Below, piece after piece: positions 1 through 8,787 of a DNA stretch of 64,000 nt. Source of the stretch: JBQTKD01 sp052386455 (GTDB lineage Bacteria; Actinomycetota; Actinomycetes; Sporichthyales; Sporichthyaceae); assembly GCA_052386455.1 (NCBI GenBank), contig JBQTKD010000002.1, forward strand, positions 30,631 to 94,630, written 5' to 3'. Every line of letters starts with the position of its first letter. Position 1 is the stretch's first letter. Under the pieces are notes generated by a model, which was given only the letters and a program-made list of their open reading frames with translations, searched no databases and was not told where the DNA came from. The position numbers were made by a program, and so were the translations under genes.

Positions 1-1
1 C

Positions 2-2614
2 GGGTCCCCGGACGAATCGGCCCGGCTGGTCACCGAGTGGAGCGAGCGCTCCGGCATCCCGATGCGTCTGGTCAGCAAGGCCAACGGCGGGCTGTGCTCG
101 GCCCGCAACGCGGGACTGGAGATCGCCACCGGCGAGTGGATCACCTTCTGGGACCCGGACGACATCCTCGACCCCTGGTACGCCGCGGAGTTCCGGGAGT
201 TCCTCGACTCCCCCGAGGCTGCGAACGTGCACTTGGTCGTGGGTCGCCTGGTCTGGTTCGACGACGAGACCGGGATGCGCAGCGAGCACCCGCTGGACTA
301 CCGGTTCAAGCAGGGCAACAAGGTCGTGGACCTGGAGTACTCCCCGGAGTACATCCACCTCGCCGCGAACACCGGGTACTACCGCCGCTCCGTGCTGATC
401 GAACACGGTCTGACCTTCGACGCCCAGGTAGTGCCGACCTTCGAGGACGGCCAACTGACGGCACGTTACCTCGGCAAGTTCGAGAAACCGCGCGTCGCCT
501 TCCGCGCCGACGCGCTGTACCTCTACCGCCGCCGTGCCGACCAGACGTCGCTGGTGCAGACCGGCTGGAGCAAGCCGACCAAGTACACCCACCAGCCCAA
601 GTTCGGCTGGCTGAGCCTGCTCGAGTCCGTCAAGGCGGACCGCGGGCGCGTGCCGCGCTGGGCGCAGCACCTCGTGCTCTACGAAATGCAGTGGTACTAC
701 AAGGCCAGCCGCACGGTCCCGGTCAAGACGGCCTGGGTTCCGAAGCCGATGCTGGACGAGTTCCACGACACCCTGAACGAGGTCGTGGCCCTGCTCGACG
801 AGGACTACATCGAGAACTTCCCCTTCGCGCAGCGCGCGCAGGCCGTCGACCTCGCCGCCTGTCTGATGATCGGCATCAAGGGCCGCCTCCAACGCCCGAC
901 GGCCGTGACGGCGGATCAGATCGACACCCGCCGGCACGTCGTGCGGCTGCGGTACTACTACGGCGGCGAGCCGCCCGTGGAGGAGTTCCGCGCAGACGGC
1001 GCCCTAGTCCGCCCCAAGCACGCGAAAACCCGCCGCGTCGACTTCCTCGGCCGCACCCTGGCCTACGAACGGTGCGTGTGGTTCCCCGCGTCGGCGAACG
1101 TCGCCGTGCGCCTCGACGGCACTCCCATGCCCATGCGGGTCGGGTCGCTGGAGAACACCCGGTACGAGGCCGGACCCCTGAAGTTCTGGAAGACCCTCGC
1201 CAAGCAGTCCCCGCCCAAGGGCTCCGGTGGCGCGCCGAAGGAGCAGGCGGCCGGGCCGAACTCCTCCGGCGGCAAGGCTCGGCGATATGCGCGCATCGCG
1301 CGGCGCGTGCAGGAGGACCCGAAGGCGGCCGTGGGCATCGCCCGCAAGAAGGCGCGCAAGGCCGTGGTGGCGCAACTCGTCGGCGGCAAGCGCCAGCGCA
1401 AGATCGTCGCCGTCGCGGTGCAGAAGTTGGACCGCTTCGAGTCCGTGCAGGCGCTGAACAACGCGTGGCTGCTCATGGACAAGGACACCCACGCCAACGA
1501 CAACGCCGAGCACCTGTATCGGTACCTGCACAACGAGCAGCCCGACGTGAACGCCTGGTTCGTGCTGAACCGCGACAGCGTCGACTGGGACCGGCTCGAG
1601 GCCGAGGGCTTCCGGCTGATCGCACACGGTTCGCGGCGGCACACTCTGGCGCTGCTGAACGCTCGCCACGTGCTCTCCTCCCACGCCGACCACTACGTGG
1701 TCCGGCCGCTGGAGAAGAAGGGCGTGGGCAGCGGCAACTGGCGATTCACGTTCCTGCAGCACGGCGTCACCAAGGACGACCTGTCGACCTGGCTGAACGG
1801 CAAGCCGATCGACATGGTCGTCACGGCGACCCCGGACGAGCGGGCGACGATCGTCACCGACGGCACCGCGTACCGGTTCTCCACGCTGGACACCCCGCTC
1901 ACCGGCTTCCCCCGGCACGACCGGCTCTGGCGATTGGGCGAGGCAACTCCGCCGCACGCGCGACGCAAGTTGCTGTTCATGCCCACGTGGCGGGTCAACC
2001 TGCTCGGTTCGCGCATCGGTTCGAGCAACGCCCGCGAACTTCGCCAGGACTTCTGGGAAACCGGGTACGCAAAGGCGTGGCGTCAGGTGCTCGAGTCCGA
2101 GCGCCTGCGCAAGGCCGCGGCCACCCACGGGTACGACATCACGTTCGTGCCGCACCCGAACATGCAGGACTACCTGCACGGTTCGCCGCTCCCCGAGCAC
2201 ATCGCCGTGCATCGCTTCGCGGACATCGACGTGCAGCAGACGATCGCCGAGGCGGCCGTGCTCGTCTCGGACTATTCCTCGCTCGCCTTCGAGGCGGCGT
2301 ACCTGAACCGGCCGTGCGTGTACTACCAATTCGACGAGGCCGAGTTCTTCTCCGGCGAACACGTCTACACCCGCGGCACCTGGAGCTACCGGGACGACGG
2401 CTTCGGCCCGGTGTGCACGGAGGCCGAGGAGACTCTCGACGTCGTCGTCGCGCTGGTGGACTCCGGCTGCACTCCGGCCGAGGTCTACGCGCAGCGGATC
2501 GCGAAGACCTTCCCGTTCCGCGACGGCGAGTGCTCGCGCCGCACCTACGAGGCCGTTGCCGCGCTGGACAGGCCGATGAAGGCCAAAGACCTGTACGAGC
2601 GCCTCGAGCGCTAG
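2..2614 (+). CDS. GT2 glycosyltransferase fused to glycerophosphotransferase, 5' partial
   Basis: The frame is open from the first bases of the window, so the true start lies upstream; 870 residues are visible. The N-terminal part is a family 2 glycosyltransferase: it opens with a DG-S-P-D remnant followed by SKANGGLCSARNAGL and the metal-binding region WDPDD. After a basic linker (about residues 390-470) comes a CDP-glycerol glycerophosphotransferase-type domain (TagB/TagF family) with FLQHGVTK, FMPTWR, PHPNMQDYL and VSDYSSLAFEAAYL, the last giving the nucleotide-binding signature. Such fusions are expected to build or extend wall teichoic-acid-like glycopolymers at the inner face of the membrane. 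The LicD-type genes just downstream, on the other strand, support a surface-polymer locus. The family call is secure; the actual polymer is not known. Confidence 0.85.
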   Translation, partial: GSPDESARLVTEWSERSGIPMRLVSKANGGLCSARNAGLEIATGEWITFWDPDDILDPWYAAEFREFLDSPEAANVHLVVGRLVWFDDETGMRSEHPLDYRFKQGNKVVDLEYSPEYIHLAANTGYYRRSVLIEHGLTFDAQVVPTFEDGQLTARYLGKFEKPRVAFRADALYLYRRRADQTSLVQTGWSKPTKYTHQPKFGWLSLLESVKADRGRVPRWAQHLVLYEMQWYYKASRTVPVKTAWVPKPMLDEFHDTLNEVVALLDEDYIENFPFAQRAQAVDLAACLMIGIKGRLQRPTAVTADQIDTRRHVVRLRYYYGGEPPVEEFRADGALVRPKHAKTRRVDFLGRTLAYERCVWFPASANVAVRLDGTPMPMRVGSLENTRYEAGPLKFWKTLAKQSPPKGSGGAPKEQAAGPNSSGGKARRYARIARRVQEDPKAAVGIARKKARKAVVAQLVGGKRQRKIVAVAVQKLDRFESVQALNNAWLLMDKDTHANDNAEHLYRYLHNEQPDVNAWFVLNRDSVDWDRLEAEGFRLIAHGSRRHTLALLNARHVLSSHADHYVVRPLEKKGVGSGNWRFTFLQHGVTKDDLSTWLNGKPIDMVVTATPDERATIVTDGTAYRFSTLDTPLTGFPRHDRLWRLGEATPPHARRKLLFMPTWRVNLLGSRIGSSNARELRQDFWETGYAKAWRQVLESERLRKAAATHGYDITFVPHPNMQDYLHGSPLPEHIAVHRFADIDVQQTIAEAAVLVSDYSSLAFEAAYLNRPCVYYQFDEAEFFSGEHVYTRGTWSYRDDGFGPVCTEAEETLDVVVALVDSGCTPAEVYAQRIAKTFPFRDGECSRRTYEAVAALDRPMKAKDLYERLER

Positions 2615-2775
2615 TGGTTCGTCTGCGAATTGCGGCGGTGTATGCGGTGATCAGCCGGGATGCATCGCAAGGCGGAGAAGGAGCCGATCCCGCTGTTGGA
2701 TCGGCGACGACGACAACGCAGCGAGGCACCCGACTGGCGCCGCAGACGCTGCCAGATCAATTCGCAGGCGGACCA

Positions 2776-3348
2776 CTAGGCACGCTGGTGATCGCGGCAG
2801 TCGACCCGTAGCTGGGGCACCGGCAGGTCGGTCCCGAGAAGGGTGCATCGGTGCGTCGCGCCGTCGTGCCGGTGGAACAGGCACGTCGTGCAGGTGCGGG
2901 CGACGGTGATCGTGCCGGCGTCCACGAGCGCGGCGATCGTTGCGAGCAGCGCGCCGTACGCCTGTTCCTGGGCGCTCGCGGGGAGGGCCGCGACGGCGTC
3001 GCGGAAGGCGAGGTCGCGCCGCGCGACGTCCTCGGCCAGTCGGCGCCCAGCGGCCGTGAGCACGAGCAGCCCGCGGCGGGCGTCGGCCGGGTCGGCATCT
3101 CGCGTCAGCAGGCCCTTCCGCTCCAGTGCGCGCACCGAGTCGGTGACGGTCGGCTGGCTGACGCCGATCTCCGCGGCCAGGGCTCCGACCAGCGGCGCCG
3201 GCGGGACGCCCGCGGCCAGCGTTTCGAGCAGGTCCAACTGAAGCAGCGTCAGACCTGCTTCGCCCGCGAGGGACTGCCGCTGCGCACGCCGAGCGTGGGC
3301 CAGGCGGTCCAGCGCGGCGACGATCGACTCGGCGAGGCCGGCCGTCAC
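2776..3348 (-). CDS. MarR-family regulator with C-terminal cysteine cluster
   Basis: 190-residue winged-helix repressor. The HTH lies near residues 55-85 (EIGVSQPTVTDSVRALERKGL), followed by the wing DPADARRG and an alpha-helical dimer region. The GTG start overlaps the stop of the thioredoxin-like gene in a GTGA arrangement, so the two are translationally coupled. What is odd is a tail after residue 150 with four cysteines (C153, C156, C168, C184) and several histidines, in the pattern C-x2-C-x11-C-x15-C. Ordinary MarR proteins lack this, and it suggests a zinc or iron-sulfur site or a thiol switch (inference). Together with its redox-protein partner and a palindrome in the shared promoter at 3888-3900, an autoregulated redox or metal sensor is the most economical reading. 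Confidence 0.85.
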   Translation of the reverse strand: MTAGLAESIVAALDRLAHARRAQRQSLAGEAGLTLLQLDLLETLAAGVPPAPLVGALAAEIGVSQPTVTDSVRALERKGLLTRDADPADARRGLLVLTAAGRRLAEDVARRDLAFRDAVAALPASAQEQAYGALLATIAALVDAGTITVARTCTTCLFHRHDGATHRCTLLGTDLPVPQLRVDCRDHQRA

Positions 3349-3878
3349 GTGCAGCCGACGCCCGGTGCACACACCGCGCCCGCGCCGTCGGCCGCAACGG
3401 ATACCGGCTCCGGCGCGGACTCGGTCAGCAGCTGCCCGAGGAGCGCACCGAGAGCGAGGTCGTCGACCTGGCCGAACGAGGTGTGGCGCAGTTGTCCGGC
3501 TCGGTCGAGCAGCAGAGTCGAGGGCGTGCCCTGCAGTCCGTAGCGGGACATGGTCGACGGTGTCGGGCGCCCCTGGACGTGGCGGTCCACGCCCACCGGA
3601 AAGTCGATCCGGTACTCGTGCAGGAACACCTTGAGCGAGTCCGGTCCCATGGCCGCGTGGTGCTCGAAGACGGTGTGCAGCCCCACGACGGCGACCTGGC
3701 CTTTCGCGAAGGAACGGTGCACCTTCAGGGCCTGCGGGATGCCGTAGGCGACGCAGCCGGGGCAGAGCATCTGGAAGGTCTCGATCAGCACGACCCGGCC
3801 GCGGAGGGACTCGGTGTCGAAGTCCGGGGCGTTGAGCCACTCGGAGACGTCGAACTCGAAGATGGGGTAGACGTTCAT
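3345..3878 (-). CDS. Thioredoxin-like/redoxin-family protein
   Basis: 177 residues with a thioredoxin fold of the AhpC/TSA-redoxin type. The redox motif is CPGC at residues 39-42, preceded by the beta-strand VVLIETFQML, and the cis-proline region reads GTPSTLLLDRAG. No signal peptide is visible, so it should be cytoplasmic. A second cysteine pair sits at the extreme C-terminus (CAPGVGC). ATG start with GATGGG before it. First gene of a two-gene operon with the MarR gene, overlapping it by 4 bp. Expected role is thiol-disulfide or peroxide chemistry; the substrate is unknown. Confidence 0.8.
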   Translation of the reverse strand: MNVYPIFEFDVSEWLNAPDFDTESLRGRVVLIETFQMLCPGCVAYGIPQALKVHRSFAKGQVAVVGLHTVFEHHAAMGPDSLKVFLHEYRIDFPVGVDRHVQGRPTPSTMSRYGLQGTPSTLLLDRAGQLRHTSFGQVDDLALGALLGQLLTESAPEPVSVAADGAGAVCAPGVGCT

Positions 3879-3887
3879 CCCATCAAT

Positions 3888-3900
3888 ATAGGACTCCTAT
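3888..3900. promoter_or_regulatory. Palindromic operator candidate of the thioredoxin/MarR operon
   Basis: The sequence ATAGGA-C-TCCTAT is a perfect 6+1+6 inverted repeat in the 22 bp between the LicD-type gene and the thioredoxin-like gene. Read on the minus strand it abuts a TATATT element about 13 bp before the ATG, so a bound repressor would block the promoter. MarR proteins typically bind such palindromes in their own promoters; that this is the site here is inference. Confidence 0.45.
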
Positions 3901-5649
3901 TCAAATCTTGCGAGCCAGGGCCCGATGCAGGGCCGGGTCTTCCTTCCCGTGGGGCGAGAGGCCTTGACCGTCGACGGTCTCCAGGACCTCGAAGCCGCAG
4001 TTGCCGAGTTCGCCGTCGAAGGCGATCGGGTCGAGAAAGCGGCGGAACATCTTCGCCGAGTTCTTCGCGAGCTTCTCGTCCTCCATGGTGCGGAACTCCG
4101 CCGCCAGCAGGTCGCCCGGCCGGGCGAGGTCGGCGAGACCCACGAGCACCGCCTCCTGGGCCGCCTCGCTCAGGGCGTGGAACAGGAACCTGGCGTGGAA
4201 GAGCACCGGGCCTTCGCCCGCGGCGATCCATTCGCGCACGAGTGCGACCCACTCGGTCCCGCCGAGGTCTGCGACCTCGAAGCGGGCCCCGGGGACGCGC
4301 GCACCGGCCCGCAGGACGGCTCGCCCGGAACGGTCCAGCCCCAACACCGAACGCCCGGTGGCGGCGAAGGCGGCGGAGTCGCGGCCGCATCCGCTGCCGA
4401 GGTCCACCACTCGACCGGGTAGGTCGGAGCGTGCCAGCAGCAGGGCCGCGAAGGTGCTCGGCTCGGCGAGCTCGACGCGCGCGTAGTGGTCCTCCCAGTT
4501 GGCCGGGCCGTAGATCTCCGGCGGGATGCGGCCCGCGTACCCGGCGGTGCGCTTGTCCTTCTTCCAGTTGAAGCCGGGGTTGGGCGTGCGCCAGCCCTCG
4601 CCGTAGATCGCGGCGACGACCTCCTCGGCCAGCACCGGCACCCCCACGGTGCGGTGGCAGAACGGCGCGGTGGTCACGCCCCGCCACTGACTGCGCGTCA
4701 CATCTCTGGTGCCGGCGACGCCGAACGGAAAGGCCAGTACGTCCTTCGCGTCCCAGTAGAGGTGGAACAGGTCGATGCGAGCGTCGGCCCGGTCGGCGTC
4801 GTAGACGTAGACGTTGGTGGACGTCGCCGTGGCCCGCATGCCGAGCTCGATCAGCCGCGCGGCGATCCGGCCCATCTCCTCGCCCAGCGCCGGACCGGGA
4901 GGCAGGTCCGACACGAAGGCCATGTCGGCGTCGTTGTCGACGCCGATGACCCCGCCCTCGCGAATCGTCCCGAGCAGGCTGCCGTAGATCACGAACCCCT
5001 CGTAGCCGAAATCGTCCCGTAGGACACCGGCGACCTTGTCGTAGAGGTCGAGGACCGCGTCGATCCACTGAGTGTCCTGCGACTTCACGACCTGCAGGTC
5101 GCCCCAGCGGGAGAAGACGTGGCCGTCGGCGAGGAGTGCGGCCAGGTCGGCCGGCGTCTTCGTACCGACCTTGATCGGGTCGGCCGCCTTGCCGTGCCCG
5201 GCGATCGGCAGCGGCTTCCCGTCGACGACGAAGGTGACCTTGTCGCCGGCGCGGGCGAACTCCCACAGCCCGCGGGTCTGGAACCGGAACACGCCCTGCC
5301 GGTCGCCGGCGGCCGCGTGCGGCGACGGGGTGGCGACGGTGCACATGGCGTCGACGTCGCCGAGGCGCAGGACGACGGGCATCGAGTCGACGCCTTCGGG
5401 CAGGGTGACCCAGCCCTCCATGGCGCCGCGGCGGAAGTCGACGACCTTGCCGATCGACGCGGGCTTGGGCGTAGGCGGCTTCGGCGCCGCAGCCTTCTTG
5501 GCGGGCGGCGGAGGTGGCGGGGCGAAGCGGCGCAGCACCGTGCGCAGGGCCTTGCGCGCCTTGGGCGGAACCGCGGTGCGCACGACCTCCCGCCGCCGCG
5601 TGTGCGGCGGGAGGATTTTGTCCAGACCTGGAATGCGCTGCGGCGGCAT
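3901..5649 (-). CDS. LicD-family transferase fused to class I SAM methyltransferase (paralogue A)
   Basis: 582 residues. Order: a Pro/Ala/Lys-rich N-terminus (about 1-65), a small beta domain with the GWV signature (about 68-150), and a LicD-type nucleotidyltransferase-fold domain (about 175-395) with YGSLLGTIREGG and the acidic motif DNDAD at 238-242. A methyltransferase follows with motif I VVDLGSGCGRDS at 414-425. LicD proteins transfer phosphocholine or similar groups to surface glycans, so this protein may add and methylate a substituent on a cell-wall polymer (inference). It follows its paralogue with a 3-bp gap. It differs from it in having DND instead of DDD at the first acidic pair, but all three aspartates of the D-x-D-x-D pattern remain. 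Confidence 0.8.
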   Translation of the reverse strand: MPPQRIPGLDKILPPHTRRREVVRTAVPPKARKALRTVLRRFAPPPPPPAKKAAAPKPPTPKPASIGKVVDFRRGAMEGWVTLPEGVDSMPVVLRLGDVDAMCTVATPSPHAAAGDRQGVFRFQTRGLWEFARAGDKVTFVVDGKPLPIAGHGKAADPIKVGTKTPADLAALLADGHVFSRWGDLQVVKSQDTQWIDAVLDLYDKVAGVLRDDFGYEGFVIYGSLLGTIREGGVIGVDNDADMAFVSDLPPGPALGEEMGRIAARLIELGMRATATSTNVYVYDADRADARIDLFHLYWDAKDVLAFPFGVAGTRDVTRSQWRGVTTAPFCHRTVGVPVLAEEVVAAIYGEGWRTPNPGFNWKKDKRTAGYAGRIPPEIYGPANWEDHYARVELAEPSTFAALLLARSDLPGRVVDLGSGCGRDSAAFAATGRSVLGLDRSGRAVLRAGARVPGARFEVADLGGTEWVALVREWIAAGEGPVLFHARFLFHALSEAAQEAVLVGLADLARPGDLLAAEFRTMEDEKLAKNSAKMFRRFLDPIAFDGELGNCGFEVLETVDGQGLSPHGKEDPALHRALARKI

Positions 5650-5652
5650 GGC

Positions 5653-7407
5653 TCAGCGCTTGGTGGCTACAACCCGGTACAGCACCGGGTCCTCGTCCTT
5701 GTAGGGCGAGAAGCCGGTGTCCTCGACCTCGAACTCGACGTCGAAGCCGTACCGCTCGCGCAGCGCGGTGCCGAACGCCCACCCGTCCTGGAAGCGGCGG
5801 TAGTGCTTGGTGTGCACCTTGGCCAGCTCCGCGTCTGCGGTGGTCCGGAACTCGGCGGCGAACTTGTCGCCGGAGCGGGCCACGGAGGCCACGGTGGTCA
5901 TCAGGGTCTCCTGCACGTCCTCGGGGATCGAGTGCAGGAAGAACCGCGCGTAGAAGGTGATCGGAGCCGCGCCTGCGCGCTCGGTGGCGCCGGCCAGCAC
6001 TCCGCGCAGCGGGTCCGCCTCGCCGACGTCGCACGCCTGGAACTGCACGCGCGGGTACATGCCCATGTCGTGGGCCTTCTTGTCCGCGTGGCGCACGCCG
6101 ATGTGCGAGCGGTCCAGCCCGGTGACGTGGCGCCCCGCCTGGCCGAACGCGTAGGAGTCGCGGCCGTCGCCACAGCCGATGTCCACGACGTGCTCGGTCA
6201 TGCCCTCGCGGCCGTTGACCCACTCCTGGAACGTGGAGCCGGAGGTGTACTCGACCTTGGCGTAGAAGTTCGCCCAGTAGATCTCTTCGACGTCGTCCAG
6301 TGGGACGATCGCGTCGCGGGCGCGCTTGCTGCGGTCGGTGTCCCAGTTGAAGCCGGGGTTCGGGACGCGCCAGCCGTCGCCGTAGACGGTCTCGCACATG
6401 GCCTCGCCGTTGACCGGCACGAGAACCGAGCTGGGCCCGAACGTCTGCTCGGCCAGGCCCTGCCAGCTCTCCTTGGTGACGTCCTTGTTGCCGGCGACGC
6501 CGAAGGCGAACTGCAGCACCCCGGCGGCGTCGAAGTAGAGGTGGAAGATGTCGATGCGCAGCTTCGGGTTGTCCCGGTGGTGCACGTGCACCGCGGTCCG
6601 GCGGCCCTCGACGTCGTATCCGGCGTCGATCAACGCGAACGCGAGCTTCTTCAACTGCTCGATCGCCTCGGGGCCGGTGGAAGCGTCCACGATCGCCGCG
6701 ACGTCGAAGTCGTCGTCGTGCCCGATGAATCCACCCTCGCGCACGGCGCCGAGCAGGCTGCCGTACATGACGAACAGGTCCAGACCCAGGGCGTCCTTAA
6801 CCGTGGTGCGGAGCTTTCCGTAGAAGTCCAGCACCTCGGTCTGCCATGCCTCGTCCAACGACTTCGACAACTGCAGGCGCCCCTTTCTAGAGAACACGTG
6901 GCCGGAGTTGAGTTTCCGCTTCAAAGTTCCAATGGTGCCGCGCCCGGCCGCGGTGGCCTTGACGTGCGCGCCGACGCCGGCGATGGGGAGCGGGACGCCG
7001 TCCGCGCGGACGGTCAGGCGCTCGCCCACGGCGGCGTAGTTCCAGATGTCCTTGATGACGAACCGAAAGCCGCGGATCTCCGCGTTGCCCGTCCGCCCGA
7101 TCGGGTCGTTCGCCCACGTCCCGGCGACCTGCAGGTCCTCGAGGTGCAGAGTGATCCGGACGGGCTTGCCGCCGGCGGGCAGCTCGACCCAGCCGGAGAT
7201 CGCGTCCTTGGTGAAGGTCTCGACGACGCCGTGCACGCCCCCGCCGCCGCTCTTGCGCGCGGCTTCCGCGACGGGCGCCCAGCCGCGGCTGCGCAACTGC
7301 TTGCCCAGCTGTCGCTTGGCCTTGCGCACACCGCGGTGCGCCAGCTTCCGAGCGTCGGCTGCCACGGCGGCAGGCTTGCCGGAGCCAACCCCTGACGACC
7401 GAGCCAT
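5653..7407 (-). CDS. LicD-family transferase fused to class I SAM methyltransferase (paralogue B)
   Basis: 584 residues with the same architecture as the next gene: a basic N-terminus, a GWV beta domain (about 58-145), a LicD domain with YGSLLGAVREGGFIGHDDDFD at about 215-235, and a methyltransferase with VVDIGCGDGRDSYAFG from residue 407. The LicD motif is the more canonical of the two. It is the promoter-proximal gene of the pair. The tandem arrangement points to gene duplication followed by divergence of substrate. The neighbouring glycerophosphotransferase fusion suggests that both decorate the same or related surface polymers. Cytoplasmic by sequence; no membrane segment seen. Confidence 0.8.
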   Translation of the reverse strand: MARSSGVGSGKPAAVAADARKLAHRGVRKAKRQLGKQLRSRGWAPVAEAARKSGGGGVHGVVETFTKDAISGWVELPAGGKPVRITLHLEDLQVAGTWANDPIGRTGNAEIRGFRFVIKDIWNYAAVGERLTVRADGVPLPIAGVGAHVKATAAGRGTIGTLKRKLNSGHVFSRKGRLQLSKSLDEAWQTEVLDFYGKLRTTVKDALGLDLFVMYGSLLGAVREGGFIGHDDDFDVAAIVDASTGPEAIEQLKKLAFALIDAGYDVEGRRTAVHVHHRDNPKLRIDIFHLYFDAAGVLQFAFGVAGNKDVTKESWQGLAEQTFGPSSVLVPVNGEAMCETVYGDGWRVPNPGFNWDTDRSKRARDAIVPLDDVEEIYWANFYAKVEYTSGSTFQEWVNGREGMTEHVVDIGCGDGRDSYAFGQAGRHVTGLDRSHIGVRHADKKAHDMGMYPRVQFQACDVGEADPLRGVLAGATERAGAAPITFYARFFLHSIPEDVQETLMTTVASVARSGDKFAAEFRTTADAELAKVHTKHYRRFQDGWAFGTALRERYGFDVEFEVEDTGFSPYKDEDPVLYRVVATKR

Positions 7408-7479
7408 TTCACCTCGTCTGACCGAAATCCACCCTGGTGCACCCCCATCTCGGGAGGCGAGGAGAGGGACCTGGCCACA

Positions 7480-8136
7480 CTACCGAAGCCGGCGATCTTT
7501 CTCGGCTTCATCGACCCGGACGGCCGCAGCAAACTCTTTGGCGGCGCGGCGCAGTTCGGCCTCCGGGTCCTGCCCGCGCTCCACAGCGGCGGCCACCAGG
7601 GCGAACAGGGCGGCGCCGAGATCGGCGTCGGCGGGAAGCTCGGCGGGGGCGACCGCAGGCCCCACCTCGGCCCGCCGAGCACGGGAGAGCAGCTTGGCGG
7701 CGAGGGCGAGCGCCGGCTGGGCGGCCGGGACGCCGTCCATGGCGGAGGTCCGGCCCTTCTCGGCCACCTTCATGGCCTCCCAGTTCGCCTCCAGCTCCGC
7801 CGTGCTGTGCACGACGAGCCCGGCGAACACGTGCGGGTGACGGTTCCTCAGTTTGTTCGCGATTCCGGTGGCGACGTCGTCGAGATCGAAGGGGTCTACG
7901 GAGTGTTCCTGGGCGATGCGGGCGTGGAAGACCACCTGCAGCAGCAGGTCCCCGAGTTCTTCGCGCAGGTGCGCCCGATCCCCCGACTCGACCGCGTCGA
8001 CGGTCTCGTAGCACTCCTCGAGCAGGTACTTCAGCAGCGATTCGTGGGTCTGCTCGGCGTCCCACGGACACCCGCCGGGCGAACGCAGCCGATCCATGAC
8101 CGCCACCAGGTCCGCAACGCCGGACCCCTGGGTCAC
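7480..8136 (-). CDS. mazG: Nucleoside triphosphate pyrophosphohydrolase MazG-like
   Basis: 218 residues. The all-alpha MazG fold is shown by LRSPGGCPWDAEQTHESL, then EECYE and the metal-binding EELGDLLLQVVFHA helices (E-x2-E...E-x2-D). The family hydrolyses NTPs to NMP and pyrophosphate and cleans non-canonical or oxidised nucleotides from the pool. The C-terminal part is a weaker second repeat rich in Ala. GTG start overlapping the lipoprotein stop (GTGA), so it is translationally coupled behind mfd and the SurA-like gene. This order is common in actinobacteria. Confidence 0.9.
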   Translation of the reverse strand: MTQGSGVADLVAVMDRLRSPGGCPWDAEQTHESLLKYLLEECYETVDAVESGDRAHLREELGDLLLQVVFHARIAQEHSVDPFDLDDVATGIANKLRNRHPHVFAGLVVHSTAELEANWEAMKVAEKGRTSAMDGVPAAQPALALAAKLLSRARRAEVGPAVAPAELPADADLGAALFALVAAAVERGQDPEAELRRAAKEFAAAVRVDEAEKDRRLR

Positions 8137-8750
8137 GGCTTGGCGGCCTTGATGTAGTCGGGCAGCTTCTGCACGATGGGGCCCTCGGCCCCGCCGAACG
8201 TGCCGTACCGGGGGTTGATCCTGATGCCCATGGCGTCGGCGACCGAGACCAGCTTCTGCTGCAGCCGCCGCACCCCTTCGGCCTCGGAGAGGTTCTGGGT
8301 CCCGACCAGCTTCGCCGAGATCTTCCGCAGGAGCGTCTCGGTCCGGAACACCGAAGACACTCGGTCCGGGTTGATGCCCTGCGCGGCGAAGGCCTGCAGC
8401 ATTCTGGACTGTCCGCCGAGGTCCTTGCTCTGCTCCGCGGCGAATGCCGCCACCTCGGTGTCGGTCGCCGTGACACCCACGTCGGCCGCGGTGCGGGCGA
8501 CGATCAGTTCGATGACTCGCCGCTCCACCTCGCCCGCGGCGGTGGGGCCCTCCCCGCGCACCAAGACCCCTTGGGCGTCCAGGAACGCCTTCGTCTGCGC
8601 GACGGTGTCCTGGATCTCGCTGAGCGGGATCCGCTCGCCGCCGACGACCGCCGCGGCACCGAGCTGGGTTTCCCCACACCCCGCGAACAGCATCAGGCCA
8701 ACCGGGACGGCGACCAGCAGTCGTCTGCGCACGGGCACTCCTCTAGACAA
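8133..8750 (-). CDS. SurA N-terminal-domain-like lipoprotein
   Basis: 205 residues with a typical lipoprotein signal: a basic start, a hydrophobic stretch and the lipobox LFAGC near residue 25. The mature part is a SurA-N/trigger-like helical domain (VVGGERIPLSEIQDTV..., then helices rich in Ala and charged residues) without a PPIase domain. It probably acts as an envelope chaperone or folding factor on the outer face of the membrane. It lies 37 bp downstream of mfd and overlaps mazG by 4 bp. Confidence 0.8.
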   Translation of the reverse strand: MSRGVPVRRRLLVAVPVGLMLFAGCGETQLGAAAVVGGERIPLSEIQDTVAQTKAFLDAQGVLVRGEGPTAAGEVERRVIELIVARTAADVGVTATDTEVAAFAAEQSKDLGGQSRMLQAFAAQGINPDRVSSVFRTETLLRKISAKLVGTQNLSEAEGVRRLQQKLVSVADAMGIRINPRYGTFGGAEGPIVQKLPDYIKAAKP

Positions 8751-8787
8751 CCGAGCGTCCAGCGACGGACTCGGATCGGTGCAAATC

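Noticed and set aside
2683..2705. GCCGATCC/GGATCGGC hairpin after the glycosyltransferase gene as a terminator
   Set aside because: Stem of only 8 bp without a T-tract; possible but not strong enough to list as a feature.
2660..2779. 39-codon frame between the glycosyltransferase and MarR genes
   Set aside because: Very Arg-rich, no ribosome site, overlaps the MarR stop; more likely chance than a gene.
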